From Apostichopus japonicus (taxonomy: Eukaryota; Echinodermata; Holothuroidea; Aspidochirotida; Stichopodidae), in the NCBI RefSeq assembly GCF_037975245.1, contig NC_092567.1, forward strand, positions 10,819,376-10,883,375: a DNA stretch of 64,000 nucleotides, read 5' to 3'. The notes under the pieces were generated by a model. That model saw only the letters and a program-made list of their open reading frames with translations. It was not told the DNA's origin and did no database searches. The position numbers and the translations under genes were made by a program. Shown here in pieces: positions 13,801-26,275 of the stretch. Every line of letters starts with the position of its first letter. Positions within the stretch are counted from its first letter, which is position 1.

Positions 13801-14980
13801 ATCATTTAAATTTTATATATTTCAATGTACATTCTTAACTTACGGAGCCTTAGACATTAAATTGCTAAATACACGTTATCAGTTAGTAACGATTCTGCCT
13901 AAATGCCGCAGTTTGTGTTGAATTTCTACCTTCACAAGTACAACAACGTACCTACATAACCTAACATATAATATACTGCAATCTACTTAAATCACTCCAG
14001 AAACGATAAAATTAGACAAAGAGTGTAAGAGTTTGCACAATAATGCATAATTGATCTTTAATATTTGCTATCATATTATATCGTAAAGCCATTTATTATC
14101 ACTGGCTTATCTAACGAAACTTTGATAAGGTAAGATCACCCAGATGCCATTAAGCATCAAGTTATATTGTCCGTCATATACTCAGCTCGTTCAGTTATCA
14201 GATTCAAAGTAACATGACGGTGAATAGAGAATCAATATGAATATTGATAACCATTAAAAGCATAGCTCGTATGATACATGATACAATCTGATCATATAAC
14301 AACTATTTCGGTTATATTGATAAACATTCCTCTTCCTTTTATAAAATTTGACCCAAGAAAGGTTTAACTATCAAAATAAGTTCATCTTCTCGGAACTGGG
14401 TTTAAATTAATGACGTCAGCACTGGACACAAATGTCTGAACTAATTTTGTAATATAAACGTTCATCGAATGGAAACGAATCCGATCAAACTTGATCTGTG
14501 AAATCTGCTCTTTGTGTTTCTTTGCCATTTATTTTTGTTCGGCTATAACAAAGCTAGTGGGGTGAAGGAGGGGGTGCAATGGTGCGCATAGGCGTCGCAG
14601 ACAGAAGGGCTCCATAAGAGCCCTCCTTCTTTCCATAGTTACAACTTTGAGAACTTTTTTTTACCGTCAAGTCAAAGGCACCCTCCCCCTATCCATATAG
14701 GTCATGCCATTGCCACTGTTAGCGTATAATTATCAAAGCTATAAATATGTACGTTACCTGTGTCCTTTTCCGCCTAAAGTGTGGGATATTATTAATAGTG
14801 GTCGCTGTTTCAATTATATATTTTTCTATCTAAACTGTACATGTTGTAAACCACAAAAATACCACTGCTGTCAGCATAGGTTTTATTTTAATATTTTATA
14901 TATTTAGTTTGAGAAATGACAGTTTAAACAGCTGACGTCATCAATAAAAGTGACTGGATTATACAATCTAGTACAGAGAC
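7894..14980. other. 7-kb AT-rich region with no supported gene
   Basis: No reading frame here has a recognisable domain, and no paired terminal repeats were found. The frame at 10471-10671 (66 codons, basic, ATG start) has protein-like composition but no motif I recognise and no flanking splice signals I can defend. The region could be intronic or intergenic. Confidence 0.45.
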
Positions 14981-15052
14981 CAGGGGCGTCGTGCGAAAAT
15001 AAATTTTTGGGGGGCCCGTGAGCAGGTGATGACTATCTAAGCGAAGCGCTAC

Positions 15053-16138
15053 CAGGCGCGGCGGAACGGAAAAATTATTGGGGGGGCTAATGTGTGGAGA
15101 CTATCTAAGCGGAGCGCCACCATCGGTTGGCGCGGAGCTTACAAGAAAATTTTGGGTTTTTTTCAAACCCCCAGATGGCCGGAAACGGCACTTCCCGAGT
15201 GTTTTATGCTGCGAATACCTGACCCTAAAATATGGGTCTCAAGCCTGCAATTTCTCAGATTGCACGTAAAGTCTGTAAAAACATTGTAATTTGTATATTC
15301 GATGGTGTTTTAAGAGAGTAGCTATTACTCGTAGTGTACTCGCAAAGACGTTTTTGAGTGTAGTAAGGGCAGTGGCGGGGCTAGGGGTATTGTCGGGGGG
15401 GCAAGAATGGTCTGTAGGGGCGCTTTCGACACTATCTAAGCGGAGCGCCACCACAGGTTGGCGCGGAGCGTACAGAAAATTTTTGAGTAAAGATACTCCC
15501 GAGATTGCAGGAAATGACCCTTTCCGGGGCCTTGCTAATTTGCAGATAAACGGAGAATAAATAGGTGTCGTCGCCATTTTGTCGGAAAATACACCAACAG
15601 AATATGACAAATGTCAATAGGTATATGAGAGCGCAATAAAATAGTCAAAAATCGCGAATAAGTAAAAAGTAGTGAAAAGCTGAAAAGGGCGCCAGCAGTC
15701 CATTTGAGTCCGTCAGGGGGGGGGGGCATCCGCCCCTGACTGTATATATGGACGCTCGATCCGCCACTAAGTAAGGGGATGTTGGAGAACTGGCTGAAAT
15801 GAGGCAAGTGATTGGCCTAAGACGAAGTTGTGTTACGCTTACCGGTACTCACACTCACTGCTTCCACTTTTCACGGGGCGTGAAGACGCGGTTGGGGTGA
15901 CAATGTGGTCTATAGCCAAGCGACGGGCCGAGGGTCCCCCAGCAATTACTAAAATGATTACACCTATAGAGTATACGTGTGCATCGGACAGATCGACAAG
16001 TATGCATTTAAAAATGGGCAGATGTACGTTTCGGAGCCTTGGTAAATATTGGGGGGGCTAATCAAGCATTTGCCCCCTCAACTTTTTTATTGGGGGGGCT
16101 GAGCCCCCCCCCAAGCCCCCCCGGTTCCGCCGCCACTG
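15053..16138 (+). mobile_element. hAT-type non-autonomous element C, inserted in B
   Basis: Ends are CAGGCGCGGCGGAAC and GTTCCGCCGCCACTG, imperfect terminal inverted repeats. The flanking 8-bp duplications AGCGCTAC (15045-15052 and 16139-16146) are identical. The related copy at 60346 shows the uninterrupted sequence. C carries the shared subterminal module at 15101-15198 and is itself interrupted by element A (15370-15769). Confidence 0.9.
15370..15769 (+). mobile_element. hAT-type MITE A, copy 1, inserted in C
   Basis: A 400-bp element starting CAGTGGCGGGGC and ending in a GCCACTA that corresponds to GCCACTG in the other copies. The flanks AGTAAGGG (15362-15369 and 15770-15777) are an exact 8-bp target-site duplication. 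Relatives in the opposite orientation lie at 25244-25628 and 30731-32112. There is no coding capacity; the 90-codon frames over it are artefacts. Confidence 0.93.
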
Positions 16139-17097
16139 AGCGCTACCACGGGTTGGCGCGCAGCGTACAAGAAAATTTTTCGTCTGGCAGACCCCTCAGA
16201 TTGCAGGAAACGGCACTTCCCGTGCTTTATGGCAGTAAGCAACACCCCTAAAATTGATCAAAATTGACGGCAATTTTTTTTTATTTTGGGAAATATTCTC
16301 GAAGGAAGTGATCGCCATTTATTCCTCAGTTTACCAATTCCTCGTCTCACAGAAGCGCCCAAAATTGAAGACATTTTTGTGTTGGCTGATCCATGATCGC
16401 CGCCCATGCCCGTGAGAAGTGGTGACTGGGTAAAGAAAAAACGATGCCATTTGAAAACATGGCAAGCGAAAGTAGCGAAACCTAAGGTAAAACGCGCGAT
16501 AACGAAGTGATTATTTTCCAGGTTAATTGTGACTGTATTTGAAATGATTATTATTATTCATTTTTTTCAAAACTACCTATCAGATCATGAGGAAAATGTA
16601 TCCTAGTGGACCTTTTAGCGAACTGATTGCATTACTTAAGAAGAGGTTCACATTGAGTCCCATAATCTCTGTTCACTACATTTATCTTAACTTTCCGAAC
16701 TTTGTTACAGGCTTAGAAAACAATTAAAAAATTTGCCATTTTTTTCATGGAAAATTGACTGACTTTGGCAAAGGTAACGGGTTGCCCTTACTCTGGGACT
16801 ACGTATATATAATATTGTTCAACGATGGCAGCGTTGATGGCACATTTGGTTCATTAGTTATCAACCAGTAATTATTTAACTGTTTCGATTGACTGAATAT
16901 CAACAATTAACAACCATTGACCAAGCAGTCAATAGAAGCCCCATTTCTCGTAGGCCCTACAAGAAATTCAGTTGCTGACACTGTTCGAAAACACTTTTTT
17001 TTAAATTATGACAAAATTTTATGACACCTTTGACAAAATTTGGGGGGCCTGTGCCCCCCCCCCAGGCCCCAATGGGCACGACGCCACTGACGGAGAC

Positions 17098-18330
17098 AAT
17101 TATGTCAGTCTTTCGAATGCAACACAAAACTTACAGTAACGGGCAAAAAATACTTTATAGCCGCAAATAACATGTTTACGGTAAAGTACATATTTGTCAC
17201 GCATAAATTGAAACTTATTCAAATAGTGTTGAAAATTATCAAATTTATTTATACAGACTTTAAATAAAATATCACAAAAAAAGACAGAAAAGGAAAATAT
17301 AAGAAGAACTCCAAATAAGTGTAAACAATATTTATAGTATTACAAATTATTAATTCCTTTGCTCTGTGATAACTTCAAATTGCCAAACAATGAAGCTACC
17401 AATGACGTCATCCATCAAACACTACGTCATCAGTATATATGACCATTTTCTCATGGACGTCAATTGGTTAAAATCACAATCAATGTAATATAACAATGTA
17501 AACTAACATACAATGAGGTCAATTTGTTTTTAATATGTATATAATATATCACGTACACTCGATAATTAGGAGAGCCTGTTTTACTTGTATTGTGCTTTAT
17601 TTCCCTACCATAATTTTACATAATGGTAATGTCTTGAATCATTACTTATGACACTGTATTATAATTTGCCAATGCTCACACTAAATGTCATTTTCTAATT
17701 CGCTGCTTACCTGGAAATTTCAACAACTGTTCCAAATTGAATATATTTTCATAAAAAATTATATCTTTCCTGGAAATTGTCTTAAACTCTTTTAAAAATG
17801 TTCGGATTGTGGTACTAAAGAAGTGGAAATTTCGAAATAACAGGTCCATCTTGTCACTTTTAATATCCAATTTGCATTTTTTTTAACTCAAACTTTCACT
17901 ACTATATTTCAAACTTTCGCCTATTTTCTCTAATTTTCGACTTTAAGATGGCAAAGTTTAAAAAGTATTTCGACTTATTATCTTAACATATTGGTTTTTG
18001 TATTTAATAATTCGGCTTATTCCTTATGATATCGCCTTAATACCTCACCAGTTCAACTATGTTATCTCAGAATATCAACGCTTCTTGATTAGATTAGTGG
18101 TATGTAATAAGGGGGTAAAGAAAGGACCACATGGATAAACTGTTGACATTTCGACTTAGTATGTCGGAAAATGTATTAACCGATTACGAAATATGTGAAA
18201 AAAATGCACCCTGTACGAAACTGTTAGATGCATTGTGCTATATGTTATCGACAAATGCCTCCACAGATCATACAAAACAGATCATACAATCTAACAAACT
18301 AGTGTGCTAAATATGTTTAAAACATATTTA
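17098..18330. other. AT-rich DNA, no recognisable gene
   Basis: No motif-bearing reading frame or paired repeat recognised. Confidence 0.45.
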
Positions 18331-18332
18331 GG

Positions 18333-18746
18333 AACCCTTATTTTGCTAAGGATAATGAAGTACTTGAAAAGGTCCAGAGGAGGGCTACTAGGATGATTAG
18401 TTCCTTAAAGAGGGTTCCTTATTATAGGCGGTTACAACTGTTGAATCTCACCACACTGGAGCTTAGGAGGTTACGTGGGGACTTGATCCAGGTTTTCAAG
18501 AATGTGTATGGTTTCGACAATTTATCCTTTACCGACTTTTTCATGTTTGCAAACAGTAGTTTTACTAGAGGTCATTGTCTTAAACTTCAAAAGTCGCATA
18601 GTAGGATTAATATTCGGCATAACTTTTTTCTAATAGGGTTGTAAATGAGTGGAATGGTTTGCCTGAGAAAGTTGTACTTGCAAGTAGTGTCAATGGGTTT
18701 AAGAATGCTTTGGACAAGAACTTTAAGCATTGTAATCGGGTCTGAG
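18333..18746 (+). pseudogene. Reverse transcriptase C-terminus, frameshifted
   Basis: About 135 codons of the retrotransposon ORF2 C-terminus, without the palm motifs or endonuclease. One apparent single-base loss in a run of T residues (18620-18626) separates two segments that both match the family pattern. With only one lesion seen, this copy is likely not very old. Confidence 0.85.
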
Positions 18747-18838
18747 TGTTTGTGTCTTCAGTTTTTTCCCTCTCTTTATATGGTCCTTGATGGGGACTTA
18801 AGTGTCCCTCCTGATCTATTTTTCTACTAAACTAAACT
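18333..18838 (+). mobile_element. 3' end of a CR1/L2-like non-LTR retrotransposon
   Basis: The frame starting at 18333 reads NPYFAKDNEVLEKVQRRATR and continues with LELRRLRGDLIQVFK, the conserved thumb/C-terminal segment of CR1/L2/Jockey-type reverse transcriptases. The frame breaks at a T run near 18620-18626. Two bases away the next frame continues with the family's expected VVNEWNGLPEKVV and SVNGFKNALD block, ending in a stop near 18746. A 3' UTR follows and ends in CTAAACTAAACTAA. The piece is 5'-truncated, as usual for such elements. The polymerase catalytic motifs are absent. Confidence 0.88.
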
Positions 18839-18839
18839 A

Positions 18840-21830
18840 ACAACTCAAAAGATATCTACATATACTTACTAAAAGCTTCGGGTAATTTTGAACGGGTATA
18901 CCTTCGTTGCAACGACTTGATTCAGACATTTTTCTTACCGCGAAGTACAAGGTTGCTATGGTGATCACATAACTTCCGACCGATCATCAGCGACACAATT
19001 GTTGCAAACCTGTTTGGGAAAAAAAAAACGCGACCGGGTAGGGCCTGGGTACGCTCCCCATCCAGATTTGTAAAAACTGGTTAAAAAAGGAACCTTTCTA
19101 TATTTTTTTAATGAGAAAGTGTCCTTTAATTATTAAAAATGTCGTTTTGTTGATAAATTAAGAAATATGTAATTTAAAGGTGCCTTTTTGTTTGATCCCC
19201 CCACCCTCTTCGGAAGCCCTGCTCAAACAGTTAGATTGCCATACAGGAATGATGTGTATTAAGGAATACATGGTAAAATGACACACTATTTTAAGAAATT
19301 CATGCATTCACTTGAGAAGAAGGAGATACGACATTAAGGATACATCTATTGGAATCGTATTTATTACTGTATGAAAAATGATACATAAGAGATGTATTAG
19401 GATATGAATGTATCATTTGAGTTCCACGATAAAATGGTTGAGTTTGTTACATCACGATTGCCAATGATCCCGTACGGATCGAATTCCTGTCGGATAACAA
19501 AACCATTTTGTTACACAAAATGAAAAATAGCCGCCTGTATGATACGTTGAATAGCGAGTTACATTCTGGTACATTTAACAAATAAACCATGTAGTAAATA
19601 GTATATAATTCAAAGAACAATTCACAATCAACCCCTCCCCCCCCCCCCCACACACACACCGCTACAATTACCACTCCATGTCGGTTTTTGCAGATACATA
19701 TAAGGACACTACAAAACAAAAACATTAAAAAGTAATTCCTGTTAATGATTCATTGTCTTCATAGCATTAGTGGCAGAATATAGCAACATTTTGCATCTAA
19801 GCACCCTTCCATTTTACAAAAGTGCATTCCTGGGGTGCATCGAATGAACCCAAAAGCCTATTTGTTATGGTACCTTATCATAAGTAAATGGTCCCCAATT
19901 GACAAAATTATAGTTGTACGACAACAAATGAGCTTATATACTCGTCAATACAAACCATCTCCGTTTCGCAGATGAAGCATCGTAAGAAACATCAAGAACA
20001 ACAAATTGAAACTTTCGATGTTAGTTCTATTGAAATATCGACTTCTGAAATATACTGTTGTTGTTACCATGGTAACATTGGACGTGGTTTGTAATCAAGA
20101 TCATAAAATTTTTTCATGACAGTTCGGTGGAAAGGGTGTTGTGTGGATTGGAAGTAGATTTTAGTGGGAACATTTGTGTGAAGGTGAGGTAAAATGTCAT
20201 CATTGTCGGGGTTTGAATGCATAAATAACAACACACACAAACATCGTGCATCATAGTATACTTTCGTATCACGAACGATACGTGAAAGAAGAGGCCTATG
20301 AAATTCTTGATTTGTTTTGTTCGATTTGAAATTTGGTCAACATTCTAGGACCATATTGAAGTTATCAGCTGATTACATCTGTTATGTTAAGTTAGAATAA
20401 TAGGAGGCCTTAGAGAGGTACTTCAAAGCGGTCTCATATAACACTTCATTCTCTTCTTCTTTTTTGACCAAACTGAGCAGACGGAATCTGGTTGAGAGGA
20501 GTAAACGATATAGAATTGTAAAGCAGTAAGTGATCATCAAATGACGTATAAAAGTGGTAAGGCGCAGAGCATGACAATACATCAATAAACAAACCACTTG
20601 GGTTCCCGGGAACCTCAAGTACTTCAAAGTACTTGGTACTCGGATGAATGTACCTGGCTACAACACTGTTACTATTCTTTTCAGTTTTGTTTGACATCAC
20701 TGTTTTGGGTCAAGTCTTTAACAACCAGAGCAACTTACTTCTTACAAGCCTATAGACTATCACATCAATAAACAGAGTACAACCCATCATTAATTGACTT
20801 GGACTGGCCCATGATTTTTCTTCAATAAACATAACTTGCAGCCTATTAACCATTATTATAAATATGACTTATAAAATAAATTATACTGGTGTAAACAGTT
20901 GAATAGCAGCCGTTTGAAATCACTCAAATCATGGAAAAAAACAGGAACTTCGTGCAGCTGCTGATTGAATATTAATACGGAATAATTATGCTAAATTTCA
21001 AACTTTTGTTCTGTCAAATTTTCAGCGAATCTAGGAGAAATCTTGATATCGTTACCACGGAACAAACAAAAAATGCTATAACATTTGAAATATCGATCGG
21101 ATTGGAGAAGAAACAAGCAAAACTGAATTAAAAACCGCTAACAGTGGGACTGACTAAATTTTTCTTCTCATTGAAATTATGTATTCAAATTCTTCAAATT
21201 CAATCTTCGGTGATCAATCAATTTACATTTTTTAGAAGTCACAAGTAGGAGTTGGGTGGGGGGGGGGGTGAGGGGTGGGGATAGGATCAATTTAAAGAAA
21301 GCTGCCTTCACACACGTTATAATATACAATTATCTAATGAAGTTCAACTTGACTGTCAAATCTTCAGCCCCTTTGCCCACATTTGGAAAATGCAAAGAGT
21401 GACAAATTAAAAATAAAATGGCCAACGTTTTCAGACAAGACAGTAAAATTTGAAAATAAGATGTCAAATTTTCGATTTATTGCTATCCTTTCGACTTGAT
21501 ATATGACAAGCGTAAACAAAAATATTTGCAGAATGTAGAAATTGGGAGAGTTGAAATTTTTTAACCAAAATGGTCGAAATTTGACACTAAAATTGTGGTA
21601 GAAAAGTTGAAAGTTGAAGTTAGGAAAGAAAGTTGAAATCGATAAATAACGAAAAACTGACTGTGAATTTTAGACAATAGCGAAAAGCAAATCGATTTAT
21701 GAAACCATATATGTTATGATAATAACTTATCATGGATAACTTATAATGTATAACTTATAATAACTTATCCGTGGATTCATTTAGAACATCACTTTACATT
21801 AGATTTGTATCTTTACATAGATATGAAGTA
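18840..21830. other. AT-rich DNA, no recognisable gene
   Basis: Contains a C-rich plus CA tract near 19636-19661 (poly-C followed by ACACACAC) and otherwise nothing I can identify. Confidence 0.45.
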
Positions 21831-21834
21831 AATT

Positions 21835-21925
21835 TAGAGATATTTACTGGTTTTCTAATTGAATTTCGATACTGCCACATTTTATTTTAGATTTAGAAGG
21901 CTATTGCTATCGAATTTCTTACGAC
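21835..21925 (+). repeat. Fragment related to the 22.9/30.4-kb duplicated segment
   Basis: The blocks ATTTACTGGTTTTCTAATTG, AATTTCGATACTG and TTAGATTTAGAAGGCT match 22940-23000 in order, so a third, partial copy of the duplicated segment lies about 1 kb upstream of copy 1. Confidence 0.65.
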
Positions 21926-22261
21926 GGTCACTCCTATCATAGCATACGCGCTTGTTTGGGTGCATAGACGGCAAGGAGATTTGTGTTGCTAAGGAACAAC
22001 GAGTCCTGTCGTCTGCTGTTCGTGTCAGTGTCCATTTGTGTACAGTCTTAACTATAGCTGCGTGGGTTCTAGCTGTAGTTCGATTGTTTAAAGTACTCAA
22101 AATGAAAATGTTTTAATTGAAAATTGCAGTAAACATCAAGAAATGTACCATTTAGCTAGATTCCATTGTTCAGGTATAGCTTCACAAGGAACGCGATATA
22201 GCTATAAGATCATGACTTCAGTTTTTGTGGAATCACATACATTCAAGGCGAACCACTAGAG

Positions 22262-23475
22262 TTGAGTGTCAGAGGGGACAAGAGGTCACAATGGTTAGCA
22301 TACGTTGTTATGCGCGATTCCGCATTGACATATACGCTCGAGGTTAATGTACACGCCGATTGTTGAATAATTGTCGTGTGCCTCGTCGACATGCGGTAAG
22401 ATTATTTTCGGGGTACAAATAAAGAACCTAGAACTTGATCCAAGTTAGAACTTAGCTAGGCAATGACTTCACAGTAGGTTGACATGTGAATATCTTCTAA
22501 ATAGAAAACTTTATAGTAAGTTTGATTCAGCGAGAATTTCATTTGAACAGTTCCCATATTCAAAGTGCGTGTCATAACCAATGAACGTTACTTAAAACAG
22601 GCGCATTCGTAAAAGCCGTTACAAAGGCTTTCACGCCATCAGTGAATACATTTAGTAACTGGTGTTTCCCTGCTATTGTATAAAGTATGACCTCTGCCTC
22701 GGTTGGATACATATGAATAGATTTGTTATGTTACTGCGTTACCTGCAGATTGACTCATATTGTAGTAAAGCTTTCAAATAAAGGTAAACAGTAGAAAATG
22801 TGATACAATTACTCAAAACAGAACGTACGGCACATCAGTTGTACGACAGGTTTAACACGGCGATCACGGTAATACACGAAGTAGTGGATGTTCCTCCAAA
22901 TAGCTTTGTATATCGGATTGATGTCTGCACACTTTGGATATACTTACTGGTTTTGTAATGGAATTTCGATACTGTCACATTGACCTTAGATTTAGAAAGG
23001 CTTGATCTATGGCTATGGCATTGTATGTTCATCAACACTTCCTAAACCAAACAGTTGGACATCACCACCCATAATTCCAGGACCATTCGATACTGGAACC
23101 AATTATCAAGGATTGAATATAACAATGTTTAATGTTTATTACTGAAACTAAAAGTGATTGAGTCAACGATATTTACTCCAGAACAAAGGACATCCAATTA
23201 AACCCTGATTACGTAAGTAAGTAAGGTTAATAGATTGTACTTATAAATGGAGGAATTAAGGGAGGTAGGTATAGTGCAGGACCTGGTGACAAAGGGGGAA
23301 TCCACGACTCCCACTCCCCCCTACACACACACAAACACGCTAGACTTCATCTAGTGTCGATTTGTATTCAAGTTATTCCATTTTGGAGTGAGTTTGTGTA
23401 TGTGTGATTTCCCTTTGTTGTTGATTTTGAACTCACCTATGTGGTTCACTTTCTTCTTTGTTTTTTGTTAGCTAC
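22262..23475 (+). repeat. Duplicated segment, copy 1
   Basis: Matches 29709-32285 in order over the whole length once the 1.38-kb insertion in that copy is removed. Shared blocks include GCGATTCCGCATTGA, CTTAGCTAGGCAA, AAAGTGCGTGTCATAACCAA, TATGACCTCTGCCTCGGT and CACATCAGTTGTACGACAGG. The region matching the 118-codon frame of copy 2 is broken here by a 2-bp deletion near 22890. A diverged repeat of its 3' part follows at about 23755-23850. Confidence 0.9.
23290..23330 (+). other. Unoccupied insertion site for the MITE at 30731
   Basis: Copy 1 reads GGGGAATCCACGACTCC without interruption. In copy 2 the same point holds a 1,382-bp element flanked by GAATCCAC on both sides. This is the pre-insertion state. 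Confidence 0.88.
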
Positions 23476-24146
23476 ATGCACTAATTTGAGCATTTATTGC
23501 TCTACACGTAGACCGTTTTGCATTCCCGTTGCGGATTAGAGAGATTTTATTTGGGCGATTGTGTCTAGGAACTTAGGGAAAAAAAGTTTCACAGGTCCCT
23601 TCGAGAGTAAACGTCCCCCCCCCCCCACACCCGACTCATCCGCCGTATATTAAATAGGTAACGTGCATTTTGTTTGGTAAGGCACATATCAACAACTAAC
23701 ACACCCTGTACAACAAACCCTGCACTTGTACAAGTACCTTGGAATTTTATAAAGTTATTACATTGTGTTAATCAATGAAGGAATTAAGGAAGGTACGGAT
23801 AGTGCAAGACCTGATAGCCAGGCAAAAGACTTGTACCCCAGTCCCCTCCCATAAAAAAAAAAAAACATGTCATGGATTATGGCTTGTTCAAGAAAATCTA
23901 CTTTGCATCGAAGCGTATATTAAAACAGCAAGAACAACTATAAAGTGCTTAAACTCCGTAACGGTTGCCATGATACAATTATTCCGTCTGACGTCACTGT
24001 GTCTATACTTCTCTATTACAAGTATTGTCTCTTTGTGGCCACAAATTCGCATTAGTGGTTTCAATTGTTCAAGTTTATAAAGTATTTTCTGCATACGAAA
24101 CTCAGGTGCGTATCCAGGGGGGGGGCGTTGGGGGCGCGCGCCCCCC

Positions 24147-24318
24147 GGGTAAGAAAAAGAGGAGAGAAAAATAAGAGAAGAAAAAAGGAAAAAAAAGGGG
24201 GAAAAAGAGGAGGAGGAGAGGAAGGAAGGGAAAAGAAAAAGAAGAAAGAGAGAAAAGGGAGAAAAGGAGGGAGTAAAAGAAAAACGCGAAGACACCGGGA
24301 AGAGAAAGAGGAACAGTG
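24147..24318 (+). repeat. Purine-rich tract inside element D
   Basis: About 170 bp of almost pure A and G (AAGAAAAAGAGGAGAG type), present at the same place in copy 2 (59200-59372). It produces a Lys/Arg/Glu-rich frame on the plus strand and a Ser/Phe/Leu-rich frame on the minus strand; neither is a credible gene. Long purine runs of this sort can form triplex (H-DNA) structures in vitro. Confidence 0.85.
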
Positions 24319-24741
24319 ACATCATTACAGCGCTGAAGGGTAGCCAGTGACGGATCAATGATTTCGTAAAAGTGTGACTCACCCTACCCCCCTTACACCG
24401 ACAACTCCATTTTTTGACGTTTCCATGTTCCTCTCTCACTAATGATCTATATATATCCTATATATGGTCTATCATAACGCATGTGTAGAATTGTGCTATG
24501 AAACCAACTGTGGCTGGTCTCGAACTCGACCGTGTCGTCGGGGAACATGACGATTTTTGGGATGAGGGCGACCGCCCGCCCCCCCCCCCATTCAGCATTT
24601 TTTTAAATGATATCGCTAAGTAATTTCAAAATAGAAAGTGCTTAGATGCAACTTACAAGGCCTGGGAAGTGTCATTTCCAGCAATCTGGGAGACATTTTC
24701 GGCCAAAATTTGCTTGTACGCTTCGCGCTAACAAATGGTCC

Positions 24742-24836
24742 TGGGTAGTGCCATTTCCAGCGATCTGGGAGGCATTTTCGGCCAAAATTTTCTTGTACGC
24801 TTCGCGCCAACCTATGGTGGCGCTACGCTTAGATAA
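24742..24836 (-). repeat. Shared subterminal module, minus-strand copy in D
   Basis: Reads on the minus strand as TATCTAAGCG, GCGCCACCAT, GTTGGCGCGAAGCGTACAAG, AAAATTTT, then the GGAAATGGCACT block. A further partial copy lies just upstream at 24668-24735. See the cross-family finding. Confidence 0.88.
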
Positions 24837-25243
24837 TTTGCCTACAGGCTTCGCCCCTTCCTTGGCAAATTCCTCGCTACGCGCCTGTTCGAATTTGTAA
24901 CGCAAACAGCAGATATCACATCATATCAGTGAGCATGAAAATGGCGTTCCAGAATGAAAAGCCTCAAAACTGTCCGACTTGCCTGAAAAAATAACCAAAA
25001 ATTTTCGCGCGCGGAGCGCGCGTTCAACGTGTTTATGTCAATATAATATAAGCAAGCATCGGTTATTGCATGGCATGCCATCATGTACCGTACGGTCCGT
25101 TCAAATTGCGCAGTATACCGCGGGGATGCTAATGTAAACAACGACATGTCTCATGTAGATGTATAAAAAGCATGGAGGTCCAATTATGTCAAAACTCTCT
25201 CTTACATTAGTAATGGCGAATTAGGGGCTGCACCCCCGCCGCG

Positions 25244-25628
25244 CAGTGGCGGAGCGTCCATACGGCCAGGGGGCGGATGCCCCCCCCCCCCCTCTGACGG
25301 ACTCAAATGGACTGCTGGCGCCTTTTTCAGCTCTTTACCACTTTTTACTTATTCGCGATTATTGACTTTTTTATTGCGCTCTCATCTACTTATTGACATT
25401 TGTCACATTTTGTTGGTGTAATTTGGCGATGACACCTTATTCTTCGTTTATCTGCAAATTAGCCAGGCCCGGAAAGGGTCATTTCCGGTGATCTAGGGAG
25501 TATCTTTACTCAAAATTTTTATGTACGCTACGCGCCAACCAGTGGTGGCGCTCCGCTTAGATAGTGTCGAAAGCGCCCCTACAGACCATTCTCGCCCCTC
25601 CTGACCAATACCCCTAGCTTCGCCACTG
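25244..25628 (-). mobile_element. hAT-type MITE A, copy 2, inserted in D
   Basis: A 385-bp element, opposite in orientation to copy 1. Ends are CAGTGGCGGAGC and GCTTCGCCACTG. Flanks CCGCCGCG (25236-25243 and 25629-25636) are an exact 8-bp target-site duplication. Element D copy 2 at 60240-60262 lacks it, showing the empty site. Confidence 0.95.
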
Positions 25629-26172
25629 CCGCCGCGCCTCCTACGCCTATGTGTGTAGTGTTCGGTTTCGGAAATATTTGCTATTTTTTTTCATTTCCTT
25701 CAACCAAGTTTCATAATAGCCGTTATAAGAGGATTTAATATTTCTACACCAATAAATTAACTGTGTCTGAATTTTCCAAAATTTCTGACCAACATTCTGC
25801 ATCACACTTCCCTCTACTCGTGCAATTTTGACCGGTCTGTTAGGGGTTGAAGGAAGTTTTTCTATATTGGTTGTCCATAGATGAAATTTTGTACAACATT
25901 ATGGGTATGTTTTCAAGTGAGTTTATTCACGAGAAATGTGAATTTTCAAATTCTGAACAAATATGGGGCTTCAAACCTTGAAAAGTGGGGCTGACGGGTA
26001 TTGTGGGCCGCGACGTAGAATCACCTACAAAAGCAAAGACCCACAGGAGATGCGATCAGGTCGAACATGATGTGTGCCGGGTTGACAATCTTCAAAAAGG
26101 TTATGGATGGAAAAAAAACTTTTAGGAAATACTTGGTTCGCAGGCAAAAAGTGTACATCTGGTTGGTCATTT

Positions 26173-26275
26173 CAAGCCCGAGAAGTGCCGTTTCCGGTGA
26201 TCTGGGGGGTATCAAAATAAGAAATTTTCTTGTACGCTGCCCGCCAACCGATGGTGGCGCTCCGCTTAGATAGTA
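26173..26275 (-). repeat. Shared subterminal module near the right end of D
   Basis: Minus-strand copy beginning about 40 bp inside the right terminal repeat of D, with CTATCTAAGCGGAGCGCCAC, GTACAAGAAAATTT and GGAAACGGCACTTC blocks. Confidence 0.88.

Larger units (their letters stand above)
14981..17089 (+). mobile_element. hAT-type non-autonomous element B (outer element of a nest)
   Basis: The left end is CAGGGGCGTCGTGC and the right end is GCACGACGCCACTG, giving 13 of 14 matched terminal inverted-repeat bases. The flanks are ACAGAGAC (14973-14980) and ACGGAGAC (17090-17097), an 8-bp target-site duplication with one mismatch, as expected for the hAT superfamily. Without the inserted element C it would be about 1.0 kb. 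No transposase was seen. A related 3' portion ending in the same GCACGACGCCACTG occurs at 60346-61003. Confidence 0.88.

Noticed and set aside
23888-24439. A 183-codon Ser/Phe/Leu-rich minus-strand frame and its parallel at 58933-59449
   Set aside because: Both lie over the purine tract and repeat ends of element D and differ in phase between the copies.
24103-24887. A shorter element ending at CGCTACGCGCCTG (24887)
   Set aside because: The same sequence continues past this point in both D copies, and the flank does not match the left octamer; it may be a relic end buried inside D.
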